Position numbers and translations under genes: made by a program. From Gillisia lutea (GTDB lineage: Bacteria; Bacteroidota; Bacteroidia; Flavobacteriales; Flavobacteriaceae): a stretch of DNA of 64,000 bases. The notes beneath the pieces are model-generated. The model was given only the letters and a program-made list of their open reading frames with translations. It had not been told where the DNA came from and made no database searches. Positions 36,036 through 45,711 of the stretch are shown here, in pieces; within the stretch, counting starts at the first letter, position 1, and every line of letters starts with the position of its first letter. The stretch spans positions 558,001-622,000 of the forward strand of contig NZ_JAKGTH010000006.1 in NCBI RefSeq assembly GCF_021568705.1, in the 5' to 3' direction.

Positions 36036-38198
36036 ATGAAAAAAATATTAATAGGAAGCTTTATAGCCGCAAGTATGCTTTCCTGCGGACAAGATTCCAA
36101 AAAAGAAAAAGAAGAATTGGCATTCGAATATCCTGAAACCAAAAAAGTAGATACGGTTACCGATTATTTTGGAACCCAAGTGAAAGACCCTTATCGTTGG
36201 CTGGAAGATGATAGAAGTGAAGAGACTGAAAATTGGGTGAAATCTCAAAATGAGGTCACTTTCGACTATCTGAAAAAGATTCCTTACAGAAAAGAGCTTA
36301 ACGACCGACTTACAAAACTTTGGAACTATGAGAAATTAGGTGCGCCATATACTGAAGGAGATTATATCTATTTCTATAAGAATGACGGACTTCAGGACCA
36401 ATATGTAGTATATCGTAAAAAGGGTGAAGACGCAGAAGCAGAAGTTTTTCTTGACCCTAATAAATTTAGTAAAGATGGAACCACCTCTTTAAGTGGCTTA
36501 AGTTTTTCTGAAGATGGTAAACTAGCGGCTTACAGTATTTCTGAAGGTGGAAGCGATTGGAGAAAAGTGATCGTTCTTAATGCTGAAACCAAAGAGGTGA
36601 TTGAAGATACCATTGTCGACGTAAAGTTCAGTGGGATTTCATGGAAAGAGAATGATGGTTTCTATTATTCAAGTTATGAAAAACCCAAAGGAAGTGAACT
36701 TTCAGCAAAAACAGATCAACACCGACTTTTTTACCATAAACTGGGAACAAAACAAAGTGAAGATAAGCTGATCTTTGGGGGAACTGAAGCCCAAAAACAC
36801 CGTTATGTGGGTGGTGGCGTCACTGAAGACAATCATTACCTATTCATTTCCGCAAGAAATTCAACCTCAGGAGGAAAGCTGTTCATGATGGATCTTACTA
36901 AACCCAATCCTAAACTGGTGACCATTCTTGATCATGAAGACACCGATTCTTATGTAATTGAAAATGATGGCAGCAAGCTCTATATAGTTACCAATATGGA
37001 TGCGCCAAATAAAAAGATTGTTACTGTAGATGCGTCTAATCCAACGCCGGAAAATTGGAAAGATTTTATTCCTGAAACAGAACATGTATTAAGCCCTTCC
37101 ACTGCAGGAGGATCATTTTTTACTGAATATATGGTAGATGCGGTTTCAAAAGTGAAACAATACGACTATAATGGGAAACTGATTCGTGAAGTAGAATTAC
37201 CTGGAGTTGGATCTGTAGGTGGTTTTGGCGCAAAGAAAGAAGAAAAAGTGCTTTATTATTCTTTTACAAATTATGTAACGCCGGGTAGCATCTATAAATA
37301 TGATATCGCCAAAGGAACTTCAGAATTATACAACAAGCCTGCTATCGACTTTAATCCGGAAGATTACGAGAGCAAGCAGGTATTCTATACTTCTAAAGAT
37401 GGAACAAAGGTACCAATGATTATTACCCACAAAAAAGGTTTAAAATTGAATGGTAAGAATCCAACTATCCTTTACGGGTATGGAGGTTTCAATATTTCTT
37501 TAACTCCGTCCTTCAGTATAGCGAATGCTGTCTGGATGGAGCAAGGTGGTGTATATGCCGTTCCAAATTTGCGTGGTGGTGGAGAATACGGAAAAGAATG
37601 GCATGATGCAGGAATAAAAATGAAGAAGCAGAATGTCTTTGACGATTTTATTGCTGCAGCTGAATTTTTGATCAAAGACAAATATACTTCCAGCGATTAC
37701 CTTGCAATTCGAGGGGGATCTAACGGCGGACTTTTAGTAGGAGCAACCATGACCCAGCGTCCTGAATTAATGAAAGTCGCTCTACCCGCAGTAGGAGTTA
37801 TGGATATGCTTAGATATCACACTTTTACCGCAGGAGCAGGATGGGCTTACGATTATGGAACTTCTGAAGACAGCAAGGAAATGTTCGATTATCTATATGG
37901 CTATTCACCCGTTCAAAATGTAAAAGAAGACGTAAAATATCCAGCAACCTTAGTTACCACTGGAGATCATGACGATAGAGTGGTGCCTGCTCATTCTTTT
38001 AAATTCACTGCAGAACTTCAGGAAAAACAAGCCGGTACGAATCCGGTTATGATCAGAATTGAGACAAAAGCGGGACATGGCGCGGGTAAACCTACTGCTA
38101 TGATCATCGAAGAATACGCTGATATCTTTGCGTTTACCTTATATAATATGGGCTATGATGTATTACCAGAAAAAGTAAGCGAAAAAGTAAAAGGTTAA
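36036..38198 (+). CDS. Prolyl oligopeptidase family lipoprotein (S9A)
   Basis: The 720-residue serine peptidase cleaves after proline in short peptides. A lipoprotein signal ends in SMLSC (Cys17), so it is probably anchored in the envelope. A beta-propeller occupies about 90-420, and the C-terminal alpha/beta hydrolase has Ser562 ([11 protein letters not shown]), the Asp pair 646-647 (GDHDDRVVP) and His681 (KAGHGAGKP). The [18 protein letters not shown] opening is typical of S9A. It is probably scavenging peptides in the periplasm (inference). Confidence 0.95.
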   Translation: MKKILIGSFIAASMLSCGQDSKKEKEELAFEYPETKKVDTVTDYFGTQVKDPYRWLEDDRSEETENWVKSQNEVTFDYLKKIPYRKELNDRLTKLWNYEKLGAPYTEGDYIYFYKNDGLQDQYVVYRKKGEDAEAEVFLDPNKFSKDGTTSLSGLSFSEDGKLAAYSISEGGSDWRKVIVLNAETKEVIEDTIVDVKFSGISWKENDGFYYSSYEKPKGSELSAKTDQHRLFYHKLGTKQSEDKLIFGGTEAQKHRYVGGGVTEDNHYLFISARNSTSGGKLFMMDLTKPNPKLVTILDHEDTDSYVIENDGSKLYIVTNMDAPNKKIVTVDASNPTPENWKDFIPETEHVLSPSTAGGSFFTEYMVDAVSKVKQYDYNGKLIREVELPGVGSVGGFGAKKEEKVLYYSFTNYVTPGSIYKYDIAKGTSELYNKPAIDFNPEDYESKQVFYTSKDGTKVPMIITHKKGLKLNGKNPTILYGYGGFNISLTPSFSIANAVWMEQGGVYAVPNLRGGGEYGKEWHDAGIKMKKQNVFDDFIAAAEFLIKDKYTSSDYLAIRGGSNGGLLVGATMTQRPELMKVALPAVGVMDMLRYHTFTAGAGWAYDYGTSEDSKEMFDYLYGYSPVQNVKEDVKYPATLVTTGDHDDRVVPAHSFKFTAELQEKQAGTNPVMIRIETKAGHGAGKPTAMIIEEYADIFAFTLYNMGYDVLPEKVSEKVKG

Positions 38199-38220
38199 AA
38201 ATTATTTCAATACTTTATAG

Positions 38221-38247
38221 AGCCTCTAAGCTATATGTTTAGAGGCT
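38221..38247 (+). terminator. Weak terminator after the prolyl oligopeptidase gene
   Basis: A 9-bp perfect stem AGCCTCTAA/TTAGAGGCT lies 22 bp after the stop, but the following sequence is only TTATAATTT, so termination may be partial and run on into the ABC gene. Confidence 0.5.
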
Positions 38248-38268
38248 TTATAATTTCAAAATAGCTGC

Positions 38269-39243
38269 ATGTTACAAGTAAAAAATATAGATTTTTCATA
38301 CCACACCTCACCGGTACTGCAAAACATTTCCTTTCAGGTTAACAAAGGTGAACACGTCTCGCTTATTGGAGCAAGTGGCTGTGGAAAAAGCACTTTATTA
38401 CAACTTATTTACGGTCTGCATCATACCGATGGGCGAATTTATTGGAATGACATTGAATTACTGGGGCCGAATTTCAATTTGGTACCGGGAGAAGATTTTA
38501 TTAAATACTTGGCTCAGGATTTCGACCTAATGCCGCCTTTAAGTGTGGCAGATAATGTGGGAAAATACCTAAGCAATATGTATCCAAAGAAAAAGAAACA
38601 GCGCATTCAGGAATTATTGGAAGTAGTAGAAATGCACGATCTTGCTGGTGTTAAGGCAAAGAATTTAAGCGGCGGACAGCAGCAAAGGGTTGCGCTGGCT
38701 CGTGCTCTGGCTAAACAACCGGAGTTGCTTCTTTTGGATGAACCTTTCAGTCATATCGATCATTTTCGAAAGAATAATTTAAGAAGACGGGTATATAAAT
38801 ATTTGAAAGAACAGAATATTACCTGCATTACAGCTACCCACGACAGTACCGATGCGCTTTCTTTTGCCGACAAGAGTATTATTATGAAAAATGGCAAAAT
38901 TCATGCTCAGGGCAAGCCAAAAGATATTTATACTATGCCACCAAACAAATACGTTGCATCCTTGTTTGGGGACATTAACGAGATCACCATTAATAAGCTG
39001 ATAGAAGGTGAAAAAAGCAAAAAACGCGTATTGCTCTATCCGCATGAAATAAATGCGGTAGAAAACTCCGAAATAAGCGTGAAAGTGTTGCAGTCTTTCT
39101 TTACAGGGAAAGAGTTTCTGATAAAAGCTGATTTGAAAGGAACAGAAATATTATTTGAACATAAAACCGATTTAAAAAAGACTGAAACCGTATTTGTGGA
39201 GATCCCAAAACAACTGATACTTTCTCGATTAAAGAAAAAGTAA
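38269..39243 (+). CDS. ABC transporter ATP-binding protein without a nearby permease
   Basis: The 324-residue ATPase has Walker A GASGCGKSTLL (about 37-47), the signature LSGGQQQRVALARAL, Walker B LLLLDEPFSHID and the H-loop ITATHDSTDA. A C-terminal domain of about 90 residues resembles the TOBE-type regulatory domain of the CysA/PotA/FbpC importer group. No permease or binding protein is next to it. It could serve a distant importer; the substrate is unknown. Confidence 0.88.
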   Translation: MLQVKNIDFSYHTSPVLQNISFQVNKGEHVSLIGASGCGKSTLLQLIYGLHHTDGRIYWNDIELLGPNFNLVPGEDFIKYLAQDFDLMPPLSVADNVGKYLSNMYPKKKKQRIQELLEVVEMHDLAGVKAKNLSGGQQQRVALARALAKQPELLLLDEPFSHIDHFRKNNLRRRVYKYLKEQNITCITATHDSTDALSFADKSIIMKNGKIHAQGKPKDIYTMPPNKYVASLFGDINEITINKLIEGEKSKKRVLLYPHEINAVENSEISVKVLQSFFTGKEFLIKADLKGTEILFEHKTDLKKTETVFVEIPKQLILSRLKKK

Positions 39244-39245
39244 CT

Positions 39246-39695
39246 CTAATTAACTTCTTTAATAATGAAAGTCTTCCCGTTAAAACTGAAGTTATCTGCC
39301 TCAGCTTTTCCAAGCAAGATCTGGGCAATAGGAGAATTAGCACCTATAGCGTAATATTTTCCATCTTCACACGTAAGTTCCCCAGCAGGGATGGATATAA
39401 AATAATTTGCACCCGTAGTCTTTACTACACTTCCCAGCTGAATAGTAGTAGAATTAGAACTATTTTCCACTCTATGTAAGGTCTCCTTCAGCTTTCTAAA
39501 ATTCTGAAGTTGAGCAGAAAGTTTATTGAACTCTAAATTGATCATCTCCCTCCCGGTTTCATACTTATCCCCGGCACTGCTTTTCGTATCATTTTCTAGA
39601 GCCAGTTGCAAATCGTTAACAGCAACAGTGATCCTCTCAATTCTGGAATCAACGTATTCTTTACAAGAATCTAATAGCAGGAATCTGGTGTTCAA
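39246..39695 (-). CDS. GreA/GreB C-terminal-like protein
   Basis: The 149-residue protein has an N-terminal helical hairpin with SSAGDKYETGREMIN, resembling the acidic-tip region of Gre factors. Its C-terminal FKBP-like domain (GSVVKTTGANYFISIPAG, then ANSPIAQILLGKAEAD) resembles that of GreA/GreB/Rnk, which bind the RNA polymerase secondary channel. Similar flavobacterial proteins are, as I recall, sometimes labelled 3-oxoacyl-ACP synthase, which nothing here supports. The only reasonable start is TTG at 39695, 12 bp after mtgA. An RNA-polymerase role is inferred. Confidence 0.7.
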   Translation of the reverse strand: MNTRFLLLDSCKEYVDSRIERITVAVNDLQLALENDTKSSAGDKYETGREMINLEFNKLSAQLQNFRKLKETLHRVENSSNSTTIQLGSVVKTTGANYFISIPAGELTCEDGKYYAIGANSPIAQILLGKAEADNFSFNGKTFIIKEVN

Positions 39696-39707
39696 GAGAT
39701 GAAATTT

Positions 39708-40376
39708 TTATTTAAAACTAAAGGTACCTATATTCTGCATCTGTCGAACGATCCATGATTTTCTGCCCTGAATATAACTACTGGCAGGATTTGCGCGATA
39801 TACTCGCGGATTGGGTAAAATAGCGGCAATTGCTGCCGACTCATAGGCCGATAGTTTTGAAGCCGGCTTTCTAAACCAGGCCTGAGATGCTGCCTCGGCT
39901 CCGTAAATACCTTTCCCCATCTCAATACTGTTCAAATACACCTCGAGAATACGCTCCTTGCCCCAGATAACTTCTATTAAAAACGTAAAATATACTTCTA
40001 AACCTTTTCTAAGCCAGGTACGTTGAGGCCACAAAAAGACATTTTTGGCCGTTTGCTGTGAGATAGTACTAGCCCCTCGCACTCGTTTTCCCTTCTTATT
40101 ATTTTCTATAGCTTTTTCAATAGCTTTCATATCAAAGCCCGAATGCTCTAAAAAATTCTGATCCTCACTCGCTATCACTGCCATTTGTAAATGCTTTGAA
40201 ATCTCTTCCATAGGCACCCAATCATGGTGAATGGGCTCCTCTGGATTTTCAAAATAGCGAATCGCCATTAAAGGTGTGAATGGCACGGGCACCCATTTAA
40301 AGACCACCACCAAGAAGATAGATAGGGCAAAAAACCACAATATCAATTTCATAAAAAACCGTAATATTCTTCTCAT
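39708..40376 (-). CDS. mtgA: Monofunctional biosynthetic peptidoglycan transglycosylase
   Basis: The 222-residue GT51 enzyme polymerises lipid II glycan chains. An N-terminal membrane anchor (ILWFFALSIFLVVVF) is followed by the GT51 motifs: ASEDQNFLEHSGFD with the catalytic Glu, RGASTISQQTAKNVFLWPQR and EVYLNSIEMGKGIYGAEAAS. I chose ATG 40376 over the TTG at 40400 because it begins the basic/hydrophobic anchor directly. It follows the DAO-type oxidoreductase by 71 bp. Confidence 0.95.
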   Translation of the reverse strand: MRRILRFFMKLILWFFALSIFLVVVFKWVPVPFTPLMAIRYFENPEEPIHHDWVPMEEISKHLQMAVIASEDQNFLEHSGFDMKAIEKAIENNKKGKRVRGASTISQQTAKNVFLWPQRTWLRKGLEVYFTFLIEVIWGKERILEVYLNSIEMGKGIYGAEAASQAWFRKPASKLSAYESAAIAAILPNPRVYRANPASSYIQGRKSWIVRQMQNIGTFSFK

Positions 40377-40447
40377 GGTTTTATTTTTAAAAGCTTGCAA
40401 TAGTATAATTAATATCTGAAGTTTTAAGCTGCGGGGTGATAGATTTT

Positions 40448-41560
40448 TTAAATAAGATCTGCCAGCTCTTTTCCTACTAAGCTTCCTATGGCAACCCCCA
40501 TTCCCCCCAGTCTAACTCCACAATACACATTTTCTGAAAGCTGCTTGAGAATAGGTTTCTTTTGTGCACCAACTCCCATTACACCACTCCACCTGTGTGC
40601 AATTTCGAAATCCTGGTCTGGGAGGATGGTATTTTTAAGCAATTCTTCCAGTTTATTTTGAATAACTGCTGTTTGCTCCATGACAGTGGTTTCTTCAGTC
40701 TTAAAATCCAGGTTACGCCCGCCACCAAATAAAACACGATTGTCGATATTTCGGAAATAATAATAACCTTTATCAAGATGAAAAGTACCTTTTATTGGAA
40801 GATCTTTAATAGGCGTAGTTATTAATACTTGTGCTCTCGCAGGTTTTACTTCTGATATTCCCAGTTTTGCAGCAAAGCCGTTGGTGGCAATCAGTAATTT
40901 TTTTGTGGTGAACTGAAATTGCTCTGTCTTTACTTCCACCTCTCCATTTTTCTCTGTGAATTCCTCTACATTAATAGTGTTTAAAATCTTGACCCCGGCC
41001 CGCTGTACCTTATAAAGCAATGCCTCCATCATTTTCCCGGTATTTATCTGCCCTTCATATTTGTTGTACAACAAGTTTTGATTTATATTCTTAAAACCAA
41101 ACGTATTAGCCACTTCACTAAAAGCCTTCTCCTTAAAAATAGGAAATAATAGCTTATTTACCTCTTGCATTTTAGACAGACAATTTGAGAATAATACCTC
41201 ATCTTGCGGTAAAAAAACTTCGTAACCTCCCCAATGTTTATAATCTATGTCATCATCTCCTAAATTCTGTCGCAGAAGTTGTAGGCCGTCAAGCTTTTTC
41301 TGAATAAGTTCTACTACTTCTGACGGGGTATGAGAATTAAGATCGTCTACAATTTCTGATAGGCTTCCAAAACAGGCGAAACCGGCATTTTTAGTACTTG
41401 CTCCGTTAGGTAAGAAGCCTCTTTCCAGAACAAGGATCTTGGCTTTAGGAAAACGGGATTTAAGATGTAAAGCGGTGTTTAAACCCACTATACCACTTCC
41501 TACAATGGTAAAGTCTATATTTGACAACCAGGTTTGATATTCCCAATAAGAAAGGTTCAT
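40448..41560 (-). CDS. FAD-dependent oxidoreductase (DAO family)
   Basis: The 370-residue protein has the FAD dinucleotide motif FTIVGSGIVGLNTALHL at about 17-33 and an acidic end of the second strand in ILVLERG. GASTKNAGFACFGSLSE and a C-terminal GVRLGGMGVAIGSLVG match the D-amino-acid oxidase/glycine oxidase superfamily. It oxidises an amine or hydroxy acid; the substrate is not determinable. No signal peptide. It is the first gene of a minus-strand group with mtgA and the GreA-like gene. Confidence 0.88.
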   Translation of the reverse strand: MNLSYWEYQTWLSNIDFTIVGSGIVGLNTALHLKSRFPKAKILVLERGFLPNGASTKNAGFACFGSLSEIVDDLNSHTPSEVVELIQKKLDGLQLLRQNLGDDDIDYKHWGGYEVFLPQDEVLFSNCLSKMQEVNKLLFPIFKEKAFSEVANTFGFKNINQNLLYNKYEGQINTGKMMEALLYKVQRAGVKILNTINVEEFTEKNGEVEVKTEQFQFTTKKLLIATNGFAAKLGISEVKPARAQVLITTPIKDLPIKGTFHLDKGYYYFRNIDNRVLFGGGRNLDFKTEETTVMEQTAVIQNKLEELLKNTILPDQDFEIAHRWSGVMGVGAQKKPILKQLSENVYCGVRLGGMGVAIGSLVGKELADLI

Positions 41561-41633
41561 GTATTTTTTTTAGATATTGAAAATTACATAAACTTTTTGA
41601 GAAGATGATTGCTATCATTTCTAACCCAGATTT

Positions 41634-41730
41634 GCGTTAGGGTTAGCAGCGGTTAGCTTTTTGGGGATTTTCTCCCAAAAACTAAAAGCGCATAGCCCGA
41701 CCTCGCTATTTTTATAGCATGGTAACGCCC
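41634..41730 (-). repeat. Structured dispersed element, copy 2
   Basis: Reading the minus strand, the 97-nt element begins GGGCGTTACC and ends CCCTAACGC. The outer stem is GCGTTA/TAACGC; hairpin one is closed by ACC/GGT with arms GCTAT/ATAGC; the conserved block is TCGGGCTATGCGCT; hairpin two is TTTTTGGGA/TCCCCAAAAA; then CCGCTGCTAACCCT. It matches copy 1 (27255-27344) in layout and in the unpaired blocks, while all three stems differ in sequence. It follows the accC terminator. Confidence 0.75.
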
Positions 41731-41763
41731 AAAAAAAGCAAACCCCCGATCGCTCGAGGGTTT
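41731..41763 (-). terminator. Terminator after accC
   Basis: On the minus strand AAACCCTCGA and TCGGGGGTTT form a stem with one mismatch and a 4-nt loop, followed by a T-run (41737-41731). Confidence 0.82.
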
Positions 41764-41768
41764 TAGTT

Positions 41769-43121
41769 TTATTCTTCTACAATGGGATTCATTTCCCAAC
41801 TTTCCATGAATTTAGTGGTGTAATTACCATCTATATAATCTGGATGATCCATTAGCTGCCTGTGGAAAGGAATAGTAGTTTTCACACCTTCTATTACAAA
41901 CTCGTCTAAGGCACGTCTCATTTTGCTAATTGCTTCTTCTCTGGTTTGAGCAGTAGTAATTAGTTTGGCGATCATAGAATCGTAATTTGGAGGAATAGAA
42001 TATCCGCTATAAACGTGAGTATCTATTCTAACTCCGTGTCCACCGGGAGCATGCAAGTTGGTGATCTTCCCTGGGGATGGTCTAAATCCGTTATAAGGAT
42101 CTTCTGCATTAATTCTACATTCAATAGAGTGCAGTTTTGGGAAATAATTCTTCCCTGAAAGCGGAATTCCAGCCGCAACTAAAATTTGCTCTCGAATTAG
42201 ATCGTAATCTATAACTTGCTCTGTAATTGGATGTTCTACCTGGATACGAGTATTCATTTCCATGAAGTAGAAATTACGATGTTTATCTACCAAAAATTCT
42301 ACAGTCCCTGCTCCTTCATATTTTATGAATTCTGCCGCTTTTACAGCCGCATCTCCCATTTCTTTACGAAGCTTGTCGGTCATGAACGGAGAAGGAGTTT
42401 CTTCGGTAAGTTTTTGATGTCTTCTTTGAATAGAGCAATCTCTTTCTGAAAGATGACAGGCTTTCCCGGTACTATCTCCAACTACCTGGATCTCGATATG
42501 GCGAGGCTCTAAAATAAGCTTCTCCATATACATTCCATCGTTTCCAAAAGCTGCTGCTGCTTCCTGACGGGCAGAATCCCATGCTGCTTGCAACTGGTCT
42601 TCTTTCATTACAGCACGCATCCCTTTACCTCCACCACCGGCGGTAGCTTTAAGCATAACGGGGAATCCCATGTCTTTAGCCACCTGAAGACATTCTTTAT
42701 AATCTTTTAATATCCCCTCTGATCCCGGAATACACGGCACTCCTGCAGCTATCATAGTAGCTCTGGCAGAGGCTTTATCTCCCATTTTATCGATCATGCT
42801 CGGGCTTGCCCCAATGAATTTGATATTGTGTTCCTGACAAATTTTTGAAAATTTAGAATTTTCTGCAAGGAATCCATATCCAGGGTGAATAGCATCAGCA
42901 TTCGTTATTTCAGCTGCTGCTATAATATTTGAGATCTTTAAATATGATAAATTACTAGGGGCTGGACCAATACATACAGCTTCATCAGCAAACCTTACAT
43001 GAAGGCTTTCGGCATCGGCAGTAGAATAAACCGCAACGGTTTTAATTCCCATTTCTCGACACGTTCTTATAACGCGCAAAGCGATTTCCCCTCTATTGGC
43101 AATTAATATTTTTTTAAACAT
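41769..43121 (-). CDS. accC: Acetyl-CoA carboxylase, biotin carboxylase subunit
   Basis: It carboxylates the biotin on BCCP using ATP and bicarbonate, the first half of malonyl-CoA formation. The 450-residue ATP-grasp enzyme shows [17 protein letters not shown], the glycine loop [28 protein letters not shown], the [15 protein letters not shown] catalytic region and the C-terminal [13 protein letters not shown]. It follows accB by 54 bp and ends before a terminator. Confidence 0.97.
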   Translation of the reverse strand: MFKKILIANRGEIALRVIRTCREMGIKTVAVYSTADAESLHVRFADEAVCIGPAPSNLSYLKISNIIAAAEITNADAIHPGYGFLAENSKFSKICQEHNIKFIGASPSMIDKMGDKASARATMIAAGVPCIPGSEGILKDYKECLQVAKDMGFPVMLKATAGGGGKGMRAVMKEDQLQAAWDSARQEAAAAFGNDGMYMEKLILEPRHIEIQVVGDSTGKACHLSERDCSIQRRHQKLTEETPSPFMTDKLRKEMGDAAVKAAEFIKYEGAGTVEFLVDKHRNFYFMEMNTRIQVEHPITEQVIDYDLIREQILVAAGIPLSGKNYFPKLHSIECRINAEDPYNGFRPSPGKITNLHAPGGHGVRIDTHVYSGYSIPPNYDSMIAKLITTAQTREEAISKMRRALDEFVIEGVKTTIPFHRQLMDHPDYIDGNYTTKFMESWEMNPIVEE

Positions 43122-43175
43122 ACCTTTATATTTTTTACTGAAACAGTAAAATTAATTTCTAGAAGAAATGTTCAG

Positions 43176-43670
43176 TTAAGATGGATCTACCAAAAATAAT
43201 GGCTGATCGAATTCTACCGGAGAAGAATCGTCTACCAATACTTTAACTATCTTTCCGGATACTTCACTTTCTATTTCATTGAACAACTTCATCGCTTCAA
43301 TGATACAAAGTACATCTCCTTCTTTAATAGTATCTCCAACCTCAACAAATACAGGTTTATCTGGAGATGGTTTACGGTATAATGTTCCAATGATAGGCGA
43401 TTTAACCGTAATATATTTCGAATTGTCTTCGGCAGGTGCTGCGCTTTCATTAGCTGGAGCCTCTGCTGCAGGTGTTGGAGCTTGTTGTGGGACGGCAGGT
43501 AATTGCTGTTGCATCTGACCTCCCATAGGGATGTGCTGTACATACGTAGTCTCCTTATCTTCAGATCCTGTCTTAATAGTAATCTTTATGTCGTCCATTT
43601 CAAGTTTAACCTCACTGGCACCAGACTTAGCTACAAACTTGATTAAATTCTGAATTTCTTTTAAATCCAT
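43176..43670 (-). CDS. accB: Acetyl-CoA carboxylase, biotin carboxyl carrier protein
   Basis: The 164-residue protein has an N-terminal helical part, a Pro/Ala/Gln-rich flexible linker (about 50-82) and a C-terminal biotinyl domain with the biotin lysine Lys128 in IIEAMKLFNEIE. The domain starts with the typical VKSPIIGTLYR strand. It sits between fabH (20 bp upstream) and accC, a common fatty-acid-initiation cluster. Confidence 0.97.
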   Translation of the reverse strand: MDLKEIQNLIKFVAKSGASEVKLEMDDIKITIKTGSEDKETTYVQHIPMGGQMQQQLPAVPQQAPTPAAEAPANESAAPAEDNSKYITVKSPIIGTLYRKPSPDKPVFVEVGDTIKEGDVLCIIEAMKLFNEIESEVSGKIVKVLVDDSSPVEFDQPLFLVDPS

Positions 43671-43690
43671 AATATTAGGGTGTTAGTTTA

Positions 43691-44686
43691 TTAAGAATTA
43701 TAAGCCCATTTAAGATAGATAGATCCCCAAGTGAATCCTCCTCCAAAAGTGGCGAAAATAATATTATCTCCTTTTTTAAGTTGTTTTTCGTAATCGCTTA
43801 GCAATAGGGGAAGTGTAGCAGAAGTGGTATTTCCATAGCGATGGATATTCATGAGTACCTTTTCTTCTTCCAGATTCATTCTATTAGCTGTTGCGCTAAC
43901 GATTCTTTTATTTGCCTGATGAGCTACAAGCCAATTGACATCGTTGTTGGTAAGATCGTTTTTCTTCATTATCTGTTCACTTACATCGGCCATGTTGGAA
44001 ACAGCGAATTTAAAAACGGTCTTCCCGTCTTGCTGTACATAATGACGTTTGTTAGTAACAGTTTCTTCAGAAGGCGGCATAAGCGAACCACCGGCTTCAA
44101 TCTTTAAAGAATGTCTTCCAATTCCATCACTTCTTAAAAGTTCATTTTGGAAGCCAAGCCCTTCATTATTAGGTTCAAATAGTACTGCACCGGCACCATC
44201 TCCAAAGATGATACAGGTAGTTCTATCAGAATAGTCTATAATAGAAGACATCTTATCGGCTCCTATTAACAACACTTTTTTGTATCTACCAGATTCAATA
44301 TAAGCGCTGGCGGTAGACATTCCATAAAGAAAACCGGAACATGCGGCCTGCAAATCGTAACCAAACGCGTTTACAGCACCTATTTCTGTTGCTACATAAA
44401 CAGCTGTTGCAGCCACAGGCATATCGGGTGTTACTGTTGCCAGTAGCACAAGGTCTATTTCTTCCGGGTTGATATTGGCTTTAGTAATAAGGTCTTGTGC
44501 GGCTTTAATAGCCATATAGGAAGTTCCCTTTTCAGGGTCCTTTAGGATTCGGCGCTCGTTAATTCCTGTTCGTGAAAGTATCCACTCATCATTGGTATCA
44601 ACCATTTTCTCCAACATCTTGTTGGTTAAAACGTCCTCAGGGACGTAGGCGCCTACAGCGGTAATAGCTGCGTTGATTTTATTCAT
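43691..44686 (-). CDS. fabH: 3-oxoacyl-ACP synthase III
   Basis: It condenses an acyl-CoA starter with malonyl-ACP to begin fatty-acid chains. The Cys116-His256-Asn286 triad is visible in DLQAACSGFLYG, VAHQANKRI and HRYGNTTSA. The length of 331 is normal. In flavobacteria branched starters are likely (knowledge of the group, not read here). plsX, which normally separates rpmF from fabH, is missing; a terminator after rpmF puts fabH-accB-accC in its own unit. Confidence 0.97.
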   Translation of the reverse strand: MNKINAAITAVGAYVPEDVLTNKMLEKMVDTNDEWILSRTGINERRILKDPEKGTSYMAIKAAQDLITKANINPEEIDLVLLATVTPDMPVAATAVYVATEIGAVNAFGYDLQAACSGFLYGMSTASAYIESGRYKKVLLIGADKMSSIIDYSDRTTCIIFGDGAGAVLFEPNNEGLGFQNELLRSDGIGRHSLKIEAGGSLMPPSEETVTNKRHYVQQDGKTVFKFAVSNMADVSEQIMKKNDLTNNDVNWLVAHQANKRIVSATANRMNLEEEKVLMNIHRYGNTTSATLPLLLSDYEKQLKKGDNIIFATFGGGFTWGSIYLKWAYNS

Positions 44687-44807
44687 AAAAATCGAATTTT
44701 ATATTCCAAATAAAGCCCGGTAAAAGCAATTTGAAATAAGAAAAGTACTAAAATTTCTTCGAACGGGGGCGCAAATTAAGGCCTTTTTAGGACTTAATCA
44801 ACTAAAA

Positions 44808-44834
44808 CAAAAAACTCTCACCAGGTGAGAGTTT
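44808..44834 (-). terminator. Terminator after rpmF
   Basis: AAACTCTCA and TGAGAGTTT form a perfect stem around CCAGG/CCTGG, and on the minus strand this is followed by TTTGTTTT. It separates yceD-rpmF from fabH. Confidence 0.85.
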
Positions 44835-44857
44835 GTATAACAGCAAAGCTCTGTATA

Positions 44858-45055
44858 TTAAGCTTCTACTTCTTCAGTGTTGTCAATTAACACTTGACCA
44901 CGGTAATATAATTTACCTTCATGCCAATGTGCTCTATGGTACAAATGCGCTTCTCCTGTAGTAGGATCTTTGGCAATTTGTGGAACAGAAGCCTTGTAAT
45001 GCGTTCTTCTCTTATCTCTTCTGGTTTTAGAGGTCTTTCTCTTAGGATGTGCCAT
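44858..45055 (-). CDS. rpmF: Large-subunit ribosomal protein bL32
   Basis: The 65-residue basic protein begins [20 protein letters not shown], the conserved start of bL32. No zinc-ribbon cysteines are present, so it is the Cys-free form. It follows the YceD gene by 9 bp, the usual pairing. Confidence 0.97.
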   Translation of the reverse strand: MAHPKRKTSKTRRDKRRTHYKASVPQIAKDPTTGEAHLYHRAHWHEGKLYYRGQVLIDNTEEVEA

Positions 45056-45064
45056 TGCTACGTA

Positions 45065-45616
45065 TTATTTATCGTTTAATAAGTTTTTTAATTTATTCCA
45101 CCGAGGGTCGATATTCTCCTCGTTTTCATTATCATCAATATCTTCTTCTGCCTGTTTAGGGCTTAACTCTTCTAATTTTTCGAGCATTTCAGACTCGAGT
45201 GTTCCATCTTCAACACCAGGATGAACCCTTTTGGAAGGAACCGACAATACGATCAACTCATACAGATATTGTGAAATATCTACCTGATACTCTCCATGAG
45301 GCAGTATCAACAATTCTTCATTATCGTCGTTGAATTCTTCACCAAACTTTATAACCAAAATCAACTCTCCTTCAATTGGAAGGTCGAAAGGCTCATCGGT
45401 AAGGTCGCAATTTACGTTTACTACTCCTGAAACTTCAAAAGTAAGCTCCATAAAAGTAGATTTTTTATCTAATGTCACTTTAGCCAGAAGCTTAGCGTCA
45501 TTAAATTCATCGTATTCAAAATGCTCAAAGAACTCTTTCCCTATTTGGTATTCAAACTCGTGCTTTCCGGTTTTTAATCCCACGAAAGGGATTGTAAACT
45601 CTGCAAATTTCCTCAT
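45065..45616 (-). CDS. YceD family protein (DUF177)
   Basis: The 183-residue protein has the DUF177 features: the N-terminal FTIPFVGLKTGKHEFEYQI and the central VNVNCDLTDEPFDLPIEG strand, then an acidic C-terminus. YceD is linked by conserved pairing with rpmF to 23S rRNA accumulation and ribosome assembly. I chose ATG 45616 over GTG 45637 because the family begins with the MRKFAEF-type segment. A TATCTTTG box lies 45-52 bp upstream. Confidence 0.9.
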   Translation of the reverse strand: MRKFAEFTIPFVGLKTGKHEFEYQIGKEFFEHFEYDEFNDAKLLAKVTLDKKSTFMELTFEVSGVVNVNCDLTDEPFDLPIEGELILVIKFGEEFNDDNEELLILPHGEYQVDISQYLYELIVLSVPSKRVHPGVEDGTLESEMLEKLEELSPKQAEEDIDDNENEENIDPRWNKLKNLLNDK

Positions 45617-45660
45617 AACATCATCGATTTCGAGCACTTGCCCTTCGGGAAAGGCAGGTG

Positions 45661-45668
45661 CAAAGATA
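45661..45668 (-). promoter_or_regulatory. Candidate -7 element for yceD-rpmF
   Basis: The minus strand reads TATCTTTG, an exact fit to TAnnTTTG, with a leader of about 40 nt to ATG 45616. No TTTG is at the expected -33 distance. Confidence 0.45.
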
Positions 45669-45711
45669 TAAAATATAATGAATTACAGGTTCTTTATAAA
45701 CAAATTTTTGT

